DNA of 64,000 nt from NCBI RefSeq assembly GCF_003752025.1, contig NZ_RJKR01000009.1, positions 226,560-290,559 on the forward strand, read 5' to 3'. This document shows, one piece after another, positions 35,214 to 44,648 of the stretch (position 1 is its first letter; every line of letters begins with the position of its first letter). Below the pieces are notes generated by a model. The model made no database searches and had not been told where the DNA came from. It saw only the letters and a list, made by a program, of their open reading frames with translations. Made by a program: the position numbers and the translations under genes. Source of the stretch: Curtobacterium sp. PhB115. GTDB taxonomy: Bacteria > Actinomycetota > Actinomycetes > Actinomycetales > Microbacteriaceae.

Positions 35214-36155
35214 ATGCAGGAACACGACACCGAGCGTCCGGGCGGCGCGTACCGGCTCGGCAGCCGGACGGTCGCGAGGATCGGCTACGGCGCCATGGCG
35301 CTCGAACGCTTCGCCGAGGACCGCGATGCGGGGGTCGCCCTGCTCCACCGGGGGCGAGACCTCGGCGTCGACCACGTCGACACCGCCGACTTCTACGGCG
35401 ACTCCACCGCGAACGACGTGATCCGACGGGCGTTCGGCACGTCTGACGAGGTCGTGGTGGTGAGCAAGGTGGGTGCCGTCCGGGTCGACGCACCGATGCC
35501 CCTCGCCCTGGCGCAGCGGCCCGAACAGCTCCGCGCTCAGGTGCACGCGAACCTGCGCGGCCTCGGCCGCGATCGGATCGACGTGGTCAACCTCCGACGC
35601 GCGGACGTCGGCCCCGGACTCATCGCCGAAGGGGAGCAGCTCGTCGACCTCGACGACCAGCTCGCCGAGATGACGGCGATGCGCGACGAGGGCCTCATCG
35701 CCGGCATCGGCCTGAGCGCCGTGTCGGCCGGAGCGCTCGAGCGGGGGCTCGCAGCCGGGATCGTCTGCGTCCAGAACGCCTACTCGCTCGTGGCACGCGA
35801 GCACGAGCCGCTGCTCGACTTCTGTGTGCGGCACGGAGTCGCCTGGGTGCCGTACTTCCCGCTCGGCGGGGCGTTCCCGGGGCTGCCGAAGGTCGTCGAC
35901 GAACCCGTCGCGGCGCGGATCGCGGCGGAGCTCGGTGTGACGACGGCGCAGCTCGGGCTGGCCTGGCTCCTCGGACACGCACCGGACGTCCTGCTCATCC
36001 CGGGGACGTCGAGCGTCGCGCACCTGGAGGAGAACGTCGCGGTGGGCACCATCCGCCCGACGCCGGAGCAGACTGCCGAGCTCGACGCCGTGTGGGACCG
36101 TCGCGACACGGCCGAGGGCGACACGGACGAGGTGGCACGACCCCGGTGGCCGTGA
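35214..36155 (+). CDS. Aldo/keto reductase
   Basis: A 313-residue NADPH-dependent oxidoreductase. The catalytic set is partly visible: D and Y in VDHVDTADFYGDST and the Lys of VVSKVG. The usual His of the QLH segment is replaced (VVNLRRADVG), as in some AKR branches such as YdbC-like enzymes. The nucleotide loop IPGTSSVAHLEEN is present. It is under a divergent TetR gene with operators between, suggesting induction by the compound it reduces. Converges on 36160 with a 4-nt gap. Confidence 0.9.
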   Translation: MQEHDTERPGGAYRLGSRTVARIGYGAMALERFAEDRDAGVALLHRGRDLGVDHVDTADFYGDSTANDVIRRAFGTSDEVVVVSKVGAVRVDAPMPLALAQRPEQLRAQVHANLRGLGRDRIDVVNLRRADVGPGLIAEGEQLVDLDDQLAEMTAMRDEGLIAGIGLSAVSAGALERGLAAGIVCVQNAYSLVAREHEPLLDFCVRHGVAWVPYFPLGGAFPGLPKVVDEPVAARIAAELGVTTAQLGLAWLLGHAPDVLLIPGTSSVAHLEENVAVGTIRPTPEQTAELDAVWDRRDTAEGDTDEVARPRWP

Positions 36156-36159
36156 CCCG

Positions 36160-36465
36160 TCAGGAGCCAGAAGGCAGCGGCGGGCCGAGCACCGACCGGA
36201 TCGCGAGGCCGGCGACGCGCTCGTCGGAGGTGTCGAGCAGCACCCGGTAGGTCTCCTGCTCGGTCACGAACTCCACGCACACGGCGTCGACGTCGCACGG
36301 TCCGAGGCGCCAGCCGCGGACCGCGTCCATCGGTACCGAGGTGAGCGCGTCCCGCTCGTGGTCGGTCTCGGCCTCCACGCGGTCCGGGAAGACCCGCACC
36401 CGTCCGAAGCTGCCCCGCCAGGTCAGCTGGAGGTCGAGCGTGGGGGAGGCAGAAGGGTCCGGCAC
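36160..36465 (-). CDS. Hypothetical protein
   Basis: A 101-residue protein with a beta-rich pattern (LDLQLTWRGSFGRVRVFPDRVEAE, later CVEFVTEQETYRVLLDTSD). No family recognised and no membrane segment. The GTG at 36465 is chosen because TACGAT followed by 6 nt precedes it. Open frame further upstream is antisense to the intergenic region and the permease. Codon bias matches its neighbours. Confidence 0.65.
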   Translation of the reverse strand: MPDPSASPTLDLQLTWRGSFGRVRVFPDRVEAETDHERDALTSVPMDAVRGWRLGPCDVDAVCVEFVTEQETYRVLLDTSDERVAGLAIRSVLGPPLPSGS

Positions 36466-36471
36466 CCGCCG

Positions 36472-36477
36472 ATCGTA
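36472..36477 (-). promoter_or_regulatory. -10 box for the leaderless gene at 36465
   Basis: On the minus strand TACGAT, 6 nt, then GTG. It is the same hexamer and spacing as at 4834. Confidence 0.6.
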
Positions 36478-36542
36478 CCGACGAGTCCGGACCCTTCCGT
36501 GTGCCCGCGGTGTCCCTTGCGCTCTCGGGACACCGGCGGCGA

Positions 36543-38075
36543 CTACTCCTTGCTGTCGTCCTCGCGTCGCACCTGGTTGGCGGGGTCGCGTCCGGTGACC
36601 GGGTACGGGCCGGTGACGCCGGAACGGAGCGAGGCGATGCGCAGGATCCGGTCGCGCTGCAGGAACCAGCCGAGGATCAGCAGCGGGATCACGATGATCA
36701 GCGACGCGATCGTGTAGGTGCCGATCGGGTAGTCGATGGCCATGAGCACGATGACGGTGACGAGGAACGCGAGCGTCAGCCATGCCGTGTACGGGGCGCC
36801 CGGCAGCTTGAACGAGGGCTCCTTCGCGCGCCCCTCCTTCGCCCAGGCGCGCAGGCGCATCTGGCAGAGGATGATCGTGCCCCACGCGGTGACGATGCCG
36901 AGGCTCGCGATGTTCAACGCGATCTCGAACGCCTGCTCGGGGACGAACAGGTTGAGGATGACGCCGACGAGCGTGAAGGCCGAGGTGAGCAGGATGCCCG
37001 CGAACGGCACACCGCCCTTCGACATCTTCGTCGTCCACTTCGGAGCCGAGCCGTTCATGCCCATCGAGTGCAGGGCGCGACCGGTCGAGTACAGGCCGGC
37101 GTTCAGCGAGGACAGCGCCGCGGTCAGCACGACGAAGTTCATGATCGAGCCGACCACCCGGCCGACGTCCGGGTTGCCGATCGACGAGAAGAAGGTGACG
37201 AAGGGGCTGACGCCCTCCTTGTAGGCCGTGTAGGGCAGCAGGAGCGACAGGAGCACGACCGAGCCGACGTAGAACACCGCGATGCGGAGGACGACGGAGT
37301 TGATCGCGCGCGGGATGACCTTCTCGGTGTTCTGCGTCTCACCCGAGGCCGTGCCGACCAGCTCGATCGCGGCGTAGGCGAAGACGACGCCCTGCACGAC
37401 GAGGACGGTGGGCAACAGCCCGGTCGGGAACAACCCGCCGTTGTCGGCCCAGATGCCGAACCCGGTGGTGACGGCCTCGCCGCCCGCCTCGACCGGGAAG
37501 GCGAAGAAGAGCCAGATGAGCGCAACGACGAGGAAGGCGACGAGCGCGGCGACCTTGATGATCGCGAACCAGAACTCGAGCTCGCCGAACACCTTGACCG
37601 CGACGAGGTTGGCGGCCAGGACGACGACGAGCGCCGCGAGGGCGAGTGCCCACTGGGGGATCGCACGGGGACCGGCCCAGTAGTGCAGGTAGAGCGCGAC
37701 GGCCGTGGTGTCGACGATCGAGGTCATCGCCCAGTTCAGGAAGTACATCCACCCGGCGGCGTACGCGAACTTCTCGCCGTAGAACTCGCGGGCGTAGGAG
37801 ATGAACGAGCCCGACGACGGACGGTGGAGCACGAGCTCACCGAGAGCGCGCAGGATGAAGAACGCGAAGATGCCCGCGATCAGGTAGACGACCGCCAGGG
37901 CCGGTCCGGCGGAGTGGAGTCGACCACCGGCACCGAGGAAGAGTCCGGTCCCGATCGCACCGCCGATCGCGATCATCTGCAGTTGCCGGGGCTTCAGACC
38001 GTGCTGGTAGCCCTCCTGCTCGTGCGAGAAGTCGTTCGCGGGCGCGGGGGTCCCCGTGTCGTTCTGCGCTGTCAT
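36543..38075 (-). CDS. AAT-family amino acid permease
   Basis: A 510-residue transporter with twelve helices. The family signature lies at residues ~25-60 ([24 protein letters not shown]) and [15 protein letters not shown] follows. This is the amino acid/proton symporter group of the APC superfamily (L-asparagine, Phe or GABA permease-like, AnsP among them); substrate not assignable. ATG 38075 is fixed by homology and by TAGCGT ending 7 nt upstream. The gene is divergent from the betaine/proline ABC operon. Confidence 0.9.
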   Translation of the reverse strand: MTAQNDTGTPAPANDFSHEQEGYQHGLKPRQLQMIAIGGAIGTGLFLGAGGRLHSAGPALAVVYLIAGIFAFFILRALGELVLHRPSSGSFISYAREFYGEKFAYAAGWMYFLNWAMTSIVDTTAVALYLHYWAGPRAIPQWALALAALVVVLAANLVAVKVFGELEFWFAIIKVAALVAFLVVALIWLFFAFPVEAGGEAVTTGFGIWADNGGLFPTGLLPTVLVVQGVVFAYAAIELVGTASGETQNTEKVIPRAINSVVLRIAVFYVGSVVLLSLLLPYTAYKEGVSPFVTFFSSIGNPDVGRVVGSIMNFVVLTAALSSLNAGLYSTGRALHSMGMNGSAPKWTTKMSKGGVPFAGILLTSAFTLVGVILNLFVPEQAFEIALNIASLGIVTAWGTIILCQMRLRAWAKEGRAKEPSFKLPGAPYTAWLTLAFLVTVIVLMAIDYPIGTYTIASLIIVIPLLILGWFLQRDRILRIASLRSGVTGPYPVTGRDPANQVRREDDSKE

Positions 38076-38082
38076 GCGCGCC

Positions 38083-38088
38083 ACGCTA
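38083..38088 (-). promoter_or_regulatory. -10 box for the leaderless permease gene
   Basis: On the minus strand TAGCGT, 7 nt, then ATG 38075. A second possible -10, TACAAT, lies further upstream at 38135-38140. Confidence 0.5.
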
Positions 38089-38504
38089 CAGGTGTACGGA
38101 ACCGGGGCGGCACACAAACCTGCGAGCGACCTGAATTGTAACGAGACGGTCACGATCGCGATCGCCGTGCCCATGGGCGACACGCCGGGGCCGGGGGACA
38201 GCGTTGCCGGACTTCCGGCGGACGTCGATTGGAACCGGGGGACAGGACCCCGCTACGTTTGAACGTCCCCACAGCCGGATGGCGGGGGACACGACGACCA
38301 GAACGCGTCCGCGGCCAGCAGCGCCGCGACCGTACGGTCGCCCGGACCGGGACCGCCCCGAGCGTGGTCCCCGCGTGCGTGATCGCTCGCCCTGCGCCTG
38401 CTGCGCGGGCTCGACGTGGCCGTGCGCACGGTGCCGGACGACCCGTTCGCAACCACACCGTCGCCGCGGGTGCGCCATGCGCCGCGGCGTCGCGAGGAGC
38501 CCAG
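38089..38504. other. 416-bp intergenic region before the proV-like gene
   Basis: It holds the permease promoter (left) and, on the plus strand, a possible ABC-operon promoter (TTGGAA 38229-38234, TACGTT 38254-38259, spacing 19). If that promoter is used, the leader is about 240 nt. I could not match the leader to a known riboswitch. No gene is convincing here. Confidence 0.5.
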
Positions 38505-39833
38505 TTGTCCACAGCACCACCCGAGACCCGGCCGGCCACGGCGCCGGACCCGACCGACGTACCAGCGGTCCGTGTCCGCGACGTCTACAAGGTGTTCGGC
38601 CGCCGCCCCGGCGAGGCCGTCCGCAGGCTCGCCGCCGGCGCCACCCGTGACGAGGTCCGTGACCAGGGATCCGCCGCGGTGATCGACGCCTCGTTCGACG
38701 TGCGCCCCGGTGAGATCTTCGTCGTGATGGGCTTGTCCGGCTCCGGCAAGTCGACGCTCATCCGCATGCTCAACGGCCTGCTCGAGCCCACTGCGGGCAG
38801 CGTCGAGATCGGCGGCCGCACCGTCACCAAGGCGAACGCCAAGGAGATCCGCGACATCCGCCGCTCGAGCGTCTCGATGGTGTTCCAGCACTTCGCCCTG
38901 CTGCCGCACCGCACCGTGCTCGAGAACGTCGCGTACGGGCTCGAGGTGAACGGCGTCGACAAGACCACCCGGCTCGCCAAGGCCCGCGAGGTCATCGACC
39001 TGGTCGGCCTCGACGTCTGGGCCGACGCGAAGCCCGACGAACTCTCCGGCGGCATGCAGCAGCGCGTCGGCATCGCCCGAGCCCTCGCCGCCGAGACCGA
39101 CGTCCTGCTCATGGACGAGGCGTTCAGTGCGCTCGACCCGCTGATCCGCCGCGAGATGCAGGAGCAGCTCGTCGACCTGCAGCAGCGGCTCGGCAAGACC
39201 ATCGTCTTCATCACGCACGACCTCAACGAGGCGATGTTCCTCGGGGACCGGATCGCCGTGATGCGCGACGGCCGCATCGTGCAGATCGGCTCGCCGGAGG
39301 ACATCCTCACCGACCCGGCGAACGACTACGTCGCCCAGTTCGTGCAGGACGTCGACCGGGCCCGCGTGCTCACGGCCTCGAGCGTCATGGAGCCGGCCCG
39401 CGCCGTCGTGCCGCTCACCGCGGGACCGCGCGGCGCACTCCGGACCATGCGCGACCTGCAGACCGCCGCCGTGTTCGTCACCGGCCGCGGCCGGAAGCTC
39501 GAGGGCTGGGTCCGCGACCGGCACGTGATGCGTCAGGTCAAGGCGGGTGACACCAACCTCGACGCGATCGTGAACAGCGAGTACGCCCGGGTCGCCCCGG
39601 ACACCGCACTCACCGACCTGTTCGAGCTGGCCGTCGAGTCGCCGCTGCCGATCGCCGTCGTCGACGCCGAGGATCGCCTGCTCGGGGTCGTCCCGCGCGT
39701 CACCCTGCTCGCCGCCCTCGGCAACGTGCCGACCGCGACGATGCCGATCCCGGTCCTCGAACCGGTGACCCGCATCTCCGACTCCGACATGGACTCGACC
39801 CTCGCCGCGACCACCGAAGGAGACCACGCATGA
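38505..39833 (+). CDS. proV: Glycine betaine/proline ABC transporter ATP-binding protein (ProV type)
   Basis: A 442-residue ABC ATPase. Walker A GLSGSGKST near residue 85, Q loop in MVFQHFALLPHRTV, signature LSGGMQQRVG, Walker B VLLMDEAFSALDP. After the ATPase (to ~285) a tandem CBS-domain tail runs to the end, the ionic-strength sensor of OpuA/ProV proteins. The start is taken as TTG 38505 with GAGGAG 5 nt upstream; other starts are possible inside the first 20 codons. It overlaps proW by 4 nt. It imports compatible solutes under osmotic stress. Confidence 0.93.
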   Translation: MSTAPPETRPATAPDPTDVPAVRVRDVYKVFGRRPGEAVRRLAAGATRDEVRDQGSAAVIDASFDVRPGEIFVVMGLSGSGKSTLIRMLNGLLEPTAGSVEIGGRTVTKANAKEIRDIRRSSVSMVFQHFALLPHRTVLENVAYGLEVNGVDKTTRLAKAREVIDLVGLDVWADAKPDELSGGMQQRVGIARALAAETDVLLMDEAFSALDPLIRREMQEQLVDLQQRLGKTIVFITHDLNEAMFLGDRIAVMRDGRIVQIGSPEDILTDPANDYVAQFVQDVDRARVLTASSVMEPARAVVPLTAGPRGALRTMRDLQTAAVFVTGRGRKLEGWVRDRHVMRQVKAGDTNLDAIVNSEYARVAPDTALTDLFELAVESPLPIAVVDAEDRLLGVVPRVTLLAALGNVPTATMPIPVLEPVTRISDSDMDSTLAATTEGDHA

Positions 39834-40855
39834 TCACCCCCGGTACCAACTCCTTCGGCGACTTCCACCTGCCCCTCGGCACCTGGGTCGCCGCGATCGT
39901 GGACTGGATCACGACCTACCTGTCCGGCTTCTTCGACGTGGTCCGCTACGTGTTCACCTGGATGGACGCGTGGATGGAGTACTTCCTCTCCACACCGCCG
40001 TTCTGGGTCGTCGCGCTGGTCCTCGTCGCACTCGCCTTCGTCGCCAAGGGCTGGAAGCTCGCCCTCGGCGCCGCGATCGGACTGCTCTTCATCGTGAGCG
40101 TCGGTCAGTGGACGAACGCGATGGACACGCTCGCGCTCGTCGTCGTGGCCGCCGGCCTCGCGGTCGTCATCAGCATCCCGCTCGGCGTGTGGGCGGCCCG
40201 GTCCGACGGTGCCAGTCGCGTCATCCGGCCGGTGCTCGACTTCATGCAGACGACCCCGGCGTTCGTCTACCTCATCCCGGCGCTGCTGCTCTTCCGCGTC
40301 GGCGTCGTCCCCGGCATCGTCGCGACGATCGTGTTCGCGATGGCCCCGGGTGTGCGGCTCACCGAGCTCGGCATCCGTGGCGTCCCGAGCGAGGTCGTCG
40401 AGGCCGGTGCCGCGTTCGGCTCCAGCCCGTGGCGCATCCTCCGCCAGATCCAGCTGCCCCTCGCGAAGGCCAGCATCATGGCCGGCGTCAACCAGGTGAT
40501 CATGCTCTCGCTGTCGATGGTCGTCATCGCCGGCATGGTCGGGGCCGGTGGCCTCGGCGAGCAGATCGTCGCCTCGCTGAACCGCATCGACGTCGGACTC
40601 GGGGCGGAGGCCGGCCTGTCGGTCGTGGTCCTGGCGATCCTGCTGGACCGACTGACCGCAGCGTTCGGCGGCGACTCGGGCCGCGCCTCCCGGCTGTTCG
40701 GACGCAGGAAGCGGACGACCGCGACCGCGACACCGAACGCCAGGACCGCCCAGACCGCCGCGTCCGCGCAGACCGCCGCGTCCGCGCAGACAGCCGCCAC
40801 CACGGAGCCGCCGGCCGCGCCGGCGGACCGTGAGCCCCAGACGACCACCGCGTGA
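39830..40855 (+). CDS. proW: Glycine betaine/proline ABC transporter permease (ProW type)
   Basis: A 341-residue permease. An N-terminal amphipathic region with WMDAWMEYFL leads to about seven helices with the binding-protein-transport signature EAGAAFGSSPWRILRQIQLPLA and an earlier QTTPAFVYLIPALLLF. The C-terminal ~50 residues are a hydrophilic Ala/Thr/Gln tail with repeated TAASAQ units. It overlaps proV upstream by 4 nt and the next start is 15 nt past its stop. Confidence 0.93.
   Translation: MITPGTNSFGDFHLPLGTWVAAIVDWITTYLSGFFDVVRYVFTWMDAWMEYFLSTPPFWVVALVLVALAFVAKGWKLALGAAIGLLFIVSVGQWTNAMDTLALVVVAAGLAVVISIPLGVWAARSDGASRVIRPVLDFMQTTPAFVYLIPALLLFRVGVVPGIVATIVFAMAPGVRLTELGIRGVPSEVVEAGAAFGSSPWRILRQIQLPLAKASIMAGVNQVIMLSLSMVVIAGMVGAGGLGEQIVASLNRIDVGLGAEAGLSVVVLAILLDRLTAAFGGDSGRASRLFGRRKRTTATATPNARTAQTAASAQTAASAQTAATTEPPAAPADREPQTTTA
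40751..40798. repeat. 18-bp tandem repeat in the proW tail
   Basis: Two perfect copies of CAGACCGCCGCGTCCGCG (40751-40768, 40769-40786) and a diverged third encode QTAASA units in the cytosolic tail. Confidence 0.75.
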
Positions 40856-40869
40856 GGAAGGACCACCCC

Positions 40870-41784
40870 ATGAAGAGCACGAAGCGCACGCTCACCGCGG
40901 CGGTCCTCGCCGTCGCCACCGCCGTCGGCCTGTCCGCCTGCATGCCGCCCGGCTACTACGGCGCCTCCGGCACGCTCGACAACGGCGACCAGAAGTCGAT
41001 GCACATCGTCGTCTTCAACGGCTGGGACGAGGACACCGCCGCCAGCTACCTCTGGAAGTACGTCCTCGAGCAGAAGGGCTACGACGTCCAGCTCACCAAC
41101 TCCGACGTCGCTCCCGCGTACACCGGGCTCGCGTCCGGCGACTACGACGTCGTGTTCGACACCTGGCTGCCGAACACGCACAAGGAGTACATGGACACGT
41201 ACGGCAAGGACCTCACGGACCTCGGCGCCTGGAACGAGCAGGCGTCGCTCGAACTCGCCGTGCCCGAGTACTCCGACATCGACTCGATCGACGAGCTCAA
41301 GGCGAAGGCGTCCGACTTCGGCAACAAGATCGTCGGCATCGAACCGGCTGCCGGGGAGACGAAGGTCGTGCAGGACGACGTCATCCCGCAGTACGGCCTC
41401 GACGGCATGGACTTCGTGACGAGCTCCACGCCGGCGATGCTCGCCGACCTGAAGGCCGCGATCGCGAAGAAGGAAGACGTCGTCGTGACCCTCTGGCGTC
41501 CGCACTGGGCGTACGACGCCTTCCCGATCAAGGACCTGAAGGACCCGAAGGGCGCCCTCGGCAAGAACGAGGAGATCCACACGATCGCGAAGAAGGACAT
41601 CGCCGACGAGTTCCCGACGGCGACGGGGTGGATGCAGCACTTCGCGATGGACTCCGACACCCTCTACTCGCTCGAGAACGCGCTCGTGAACAGCGGCGCG
41701 AAGACCAGCGAGTACCCCGCGATCACCGCGAAGTGGGCGTCCGAGCACCAGGACTACGTGGATTCGCTCACGTCGTCGAAGTAG
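40870..41784 (+). CDS. proX: Glycine betaine ABC transporter substrate-binding lipoprotein (OpuAC/ProX type)
   Basis: A 304-residue lipoprotein with lipobox LSAC (C24). The mature domain fits the OpuAC family: FNGWDEDTAASYLWKYVLEQ, DVVFDTWLPNTHKEYM and VTLWRPHWAYDAFPI, with several Trp that would form the quaternary-ammonium cage. ATG 40870 has GAGGAAGGA upstream and is preferred over an earlier in-frame GTG at 40852. It completes the proVWX-like operon. A GGAGGC hairpin follows. Confidence 0.94.
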   Translation: MKSTKRTLTAAVLAVATAVGLSACMPPGYYGASGTLDNGDQKSMHIVVFNGWDEDTAASYLWKYVLEQKGYDVQLTNSDVAPAYTGLASGDYDVVFDTWLPNTHKEYMDTYGKDLTDLGAWNEQASLELAVPEYSDIDSIDELKAKASDFGNKIVGIEPAAGETKVVQDDVIPQYGLDGMDFVTSSTPAMLADLKAAIAKKEDVVVTLWRPHWAYDAFPIKDLKDPKGALGKNEEIHTIAKKDIADEFPTATGWMQHFAMDSDTLYSLENALVNSGAKTSEYPAITAKWASEHQDYVDSLTSSK

Positions 41785-41803
41785 CGGCTCTCGGAACGGC
41801 CTG

Positions 41804-41836
41804 GAGGCCCGGTGCGCGTCGTGCACACCGGGCCTC
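41804..41836 (+). terminator. GGAGGC-family hairpin after proX
   Basis: GAGGCCCGGTG (41804-41814) pairs with CACCGGGCCTC (41826-41836) around 11 nt. It begins 20 nt past the proX stop. Confidence 0.7.
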
Positions 41837-41894
41837 GTCCGTCCCGTGGTCGCGTTCCTGGACGACGACCGTCGTCCGTTGCTTGCATGGAGGG

Positions 41895-43058
41895 ATGGAC
41901 ATCCTCCTCCGACTCCTCGTCGCGATCGGGTTCGCCCTCCTCATCACCGCCGTCGCCGCGATCGTCCTGCACCTGGTGCTCCGGACGATCGCGCGACGGG
42001 AACGGTGGGCCGGCGTGCTCTCCCGGCGGGCGAAGCACCCGTTCCGCACCGTCCTGCTGGTGGTCCTGCTCTGGATCGCCTTCACCTCGAGCGTCCCGCG
42101 CGACGCCGACGCGTACCCGTGGCGAGACGAGGTCGTGCACGGGTTCCTCATCGTCACGATCGCCGTCGGCTGCTGGCTGGCGTGCCAGATCGCGATCTTC
42201 CTCGAGGACCTCGGCCTGCACCGGTTCCGCATCGACGTCCCCGACAACCGGCAGGCCCGCCGCATCCGCACGCAGGTCCTCATCATCCGGCGGCTCACCG
42301 TCGCCGTGCTCGTCATCATCGCCGTCGGCGCGATCCTGCTCACCTTCGACGGGGTCGAGGCCGCCGGCGCGAGCGTCCTCGCGAGCGCCGGACTGATCTC
42401 CGTCGTCGCGGGTCTGGCAGCGCAGTCGACGCTCGGCAACGTCTTCGCGGGCATGCAGCTCGCGTTCTCCGGGTCGATCCGCGTCGACGACGTCGTCGTG
42501 GTCGAGCAGCAGTGGGGGCGCATCGAGGAGATCACCCTGACCTACGTGGTCGTGCACCTGTGGGACGACCGGCGCTTCGTGCTGCCGTCGACGTACTTCA
42601 CGAGCACCCCGTTCGAGAACTGGACGCGCACCAACAGCGAACTGCTCGGCGCGGTCGAGTTCGACCTGGACTGGCGGGTGCGGCCGGGGGAGATGCGCCA
42701 GGAGCTCGACCGGATCCTCGACCGCACCGAGCTGTGGGACCGCCGCGTCAAGGTGCTGCAGGTCACCGACGCCGTGCAGGGGTACGTGCGGGTCAGGGTG
42801 CTCGCGACCTCGCACGACGCTCCGTCGCTGTTCGACCTGCGCTGCTACATCCGCGAAGAGCTCGTCGAGTGGATCCAGCGCACCCACCCCGACGCCCTGC
42901 CGATCCAGCGCGTGCTCATGGTCGACGAGACGGCGCCGCGACGACGCACGGCGTCGACCGCCGCCGACTCGGCGCTGTTCGCGCCGGGGCAGGAGGACCG
43001 CGCGGCGCTCTTCACCGGCCCGATCCAGACGTCCGACATCCCGCCGGCGGAGCGCTGA
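41895..43058 (+). CDS. MscS-family mechanosensitive channel protein
   Basis: A 387-residue membrane protein with four N-terminal helices (to about residue 180), including the pore-type helix ASAGLISVVAGLAAQSTLGNVFAGMQLAF. The beta domain follows (RVDDVVVVEQQWGRIEEITLTYVVV), then a C-terminal alpha/beta domain. This is the MscS core and releases solutes on osmotic downshock. The ATG at 41895 abuts GGAGGG with no spacer, so TTG 41883 or a leaderless start is possible. It follows the osmolyte importer, a sensible pairing of uptake and release. Confidence 0.9.
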   Translation: MDILLRLLVAIGFALLITAVAAIVLHLVLRTIARRERWAGVLSRRAKHPFRTVLLVVLLWIAFTSSVPRDADAYPWRDEVVHGFLIVTIAVGCWLACQIAIFLEDLGLHRFRIDVPDNRQARRIRTQVLIIRRLTVAVLVIIAVGAILLTFDGVEAAGASVLASAGLISVVAGLAAQSTLGNVFAGMQLAFSGSIRVDDVVVVEQQWGRIEEITLTYVVVHLWDDRRFVLPSTYFTSTPFENWTRTNSELLGAVEFDLDWRVRPGEMRQELDRILDRTELWDRRVKVLQVTDAVQGYVRVRVLATSHDAPSLFDLRCYIREELVEWIQRTHPDALPIQRVLMVDETAPRRRTASTAADSALFAPGQEDRAALFTGPIQTSDIPPAER

Positions 43059-43109
43059 CGGCCGGGTCCGCCGCTGCGGAACCCGGTGCTGTGGACGGGA
43101 CTGACGACG

Positions 43110-43149
43110 GACGGGAGGCCCGTGGCGGATCCGCCACGGGCCTCCCGTC
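43110..43149. terminator. Perfect 40-bp palindrome, GGAGGC family
   Basis: Twenty-nt arms (43110-43129, 43130-43149) without spacer; the arm is GACGGGAGGCCCGTGGCGGA. It sits between two convergent genes (mscS forward, 43173 reverse). Confidence 0.85.
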
Positions 43150-43172
43150 GTCTCGGTGGTCGCGTTCGCGAC

Positions 43173-43364
43173 CTACGGCTGGCGCGCCTTGACGGCGCGG
43201 TCGTCCTCGACCACCGTGCCGATCGCCACGATGGTGGTCGCGATCCACGCGACCCACGTCAGGGCGAGCCGCCAGTCGCGGGGTCCCTGGCGGGTGGTCT
43301 GGAGCACGCTGTAGCCGCTGATGAGCGAACTCCACACCGCACCGTTGAACATGAACTTGCGCAC
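43173..43364 (-). CDS. Small hypothetical membrane protein
   Basis: A 63-residue protein (start VRKFMFNGAVWSSL) with one clear hydrophobic helix at about residues 34-50 (LALTWVAWIATTIVAIG) and a weaker one before it. The GTG at 43364 has AGGAGG at 5-nt spacing, which supports translation. No family recognised. It is divergent from the ArsB-like gene. Confidence 0.7.
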   Translation of the reverse strand: MRKFMFNGAVWSSLISGYSVLQTTRQGPRDWRLALTWVAWIATTIVAIGTVVEDDRAVKARQP

Positions 43365-43457
43365 AGAGGCCTCCTGTCGTCGTGCCGCCAACGCTACCGG
43401 TCAGTACATTGGAGCGCCGCCGGACACCCTGCCCGGCGCACTCGTGGAGGAACGCCC

Positions 43458-44609
43458 GTGCGTCAGGCCGTCATCGGAGCCGTGCTGCTCGTCATCGGCG
43501 CGGTGTGCGTCGCGCTCGGCCTGCTGCCGCTCGACGACCTGGGGGTCCTGGCCGAGCGGGTCCTGCCGGTCCTCGGGTTCGTGCTCGGACTGACGATCGT
43601 CGCCGAACTCGCCGCGGACGCCGGCGTGTTCGACCGGCTCGCCGACGTCGCCGCCCGTGTCGGCGGCGGCCGGACCATCGGGCTCTGGGGAGCCGTCGTC
43701 GTCCTCGCCGTGCTCTGCACCGTGTTCCTGTCCATCGACACCACGGCCGTGCTCCTCACCCCCATCGTGATCTCGCTCGCCCGCCGGGTCGGACTGCCGC
43801 CGATGCCGTTCGCACTCACCACCGTCTGGCTCGCGAACACCGCGTCCCTGCTGCTGCCGGTGTCGAACCTGACGAACCTGCTCGCCGTCGACCGGATGGG
43901 CCTCGGCGGGCCGCTGCCCTTCGCCGGCCTGATGGCGTGGCCGGCCGTCGCCGGGGTCGTCGTGCCCTGCGCGGTGCTCCTCGTGGTGTTCCGCGGCAAG
44001 CTGTTCGGTCGCTACACGCCGGTGTCGGTGCGCCGACCCGGCGACCCGGTGTCGTTCTGGGCGGCCTCTGGAGTGCTCGTCGCGCTCGTCGTGGCGCTCA
44101 CCGCCGGGGTGACGGTCTGGATCGCAGCGGTCGCCGCCGCCGTCGTGCTCGTGGTCGTCGCGGCGTTCCGGTCCCCGGCGGAACTCCGGCCGTCGCGGGT
44201 GCCGTGGTCGACGCTGCTGTTCGCCGCCGGGCTCTTCGTCGTGGTCGAGACGCTGCACGGCACCGGGCTCACCGACCCGATCGTCCGAGCACTGGGCGAC
44301 GGCACCGGGACCGGGCCGCTCCTGCTCCTCGGCGGGGCGGGTGCCCTGGCCGCGAACGCGATCGACAACCTGCCCGCGTACCTGGTGCTCGAGCCGGCCG
44401 CCGGCCACGAGGCCCTGCGGTACGCGGCGCTGCTCATCGGCGTGAACGCCGGGTGTCTCATCACGCCGTGGGCCTCGCTCGCGACACTGCTGTGGCACGC
44501 GCGGCTCTCGGCGGAGGGCGTCCGCCTGTCGTGGGGGAAGTACATGGCGCTCGGGTGCGTGGCCGCGCCGCTGACGGTGGTCGCGGGCGTGGTGGCGCTG
44601 GCGTTGTAG
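43458..44609 (+). CDS. ArsB/SLC13-type permease
   Basis: A 383-residue transporter with about ten helices. The ion-transporter pattern is visible in LSIDTTAVLLTPIVISLARR, TTVWLANTASLLLPVSNLTN and LAANAIDNLPAYLVLEPA, two inverted halves as in ArsB/DASS permeases. Arsenite efflux is possible, but no arsC, arsR or ACR3 lies near, so the substrate is open. GTG 43458 has GGAGGAA upstream. It converges on corA across a repeat array. Confidence 0.82.
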   Translation: MRQAVIGAVLLVIGAVCVALGLLPLDDLGVLAERVLPVLGFVLGLTIVAELAADAGVFDRLADVAARVGGGRTIGLWGAVVVLAVLCTVFLSIDTTAVLLTPIVISLARRVGLPPMPFALTTVWLANTASLLLPVSNLTNLLAVDRMGLGGPLPFAGLMAWPAVAGVVVPCAVLLVVFRGKLFGRYTPVSVRRPGDPVSFWAASGVLVALVVALTAGVTVWIAAVAAAVVLVVVAAFRSPAELRPSRVPWSTLLFAAGLFVVVETLHGTGLTDPIVRALGDGTGTGPLLLLGGAGALAANAIDNLPAYLVLEPAAGHEALRYAALLIGVNAGCLITPWASLATLLWHARLSAEGVRLSWGKYMALGCVAAPLTVVAGVVALAL

Positions 44610-44648
44610 GGCGCTGGGCGCGCGCGGGCGCTTGCGGGCGGGCTTGCG

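Noticed and set aside
38260..38504. A c-di-AMP (ydaO) riboswitch before the betaine/proline importer
   Set aside because: GGGGGACA-type runs are present, but I cannot find the GGGGUGAAUC and GACAGCUAAC elements of actinobacterial examples.
43458..44609. Arsenic resistance operon
   Set aside because: The permease fold fits ArsB, but no arsC, arsR or arsenite-responsive operator is nearby, so I call only a permease.
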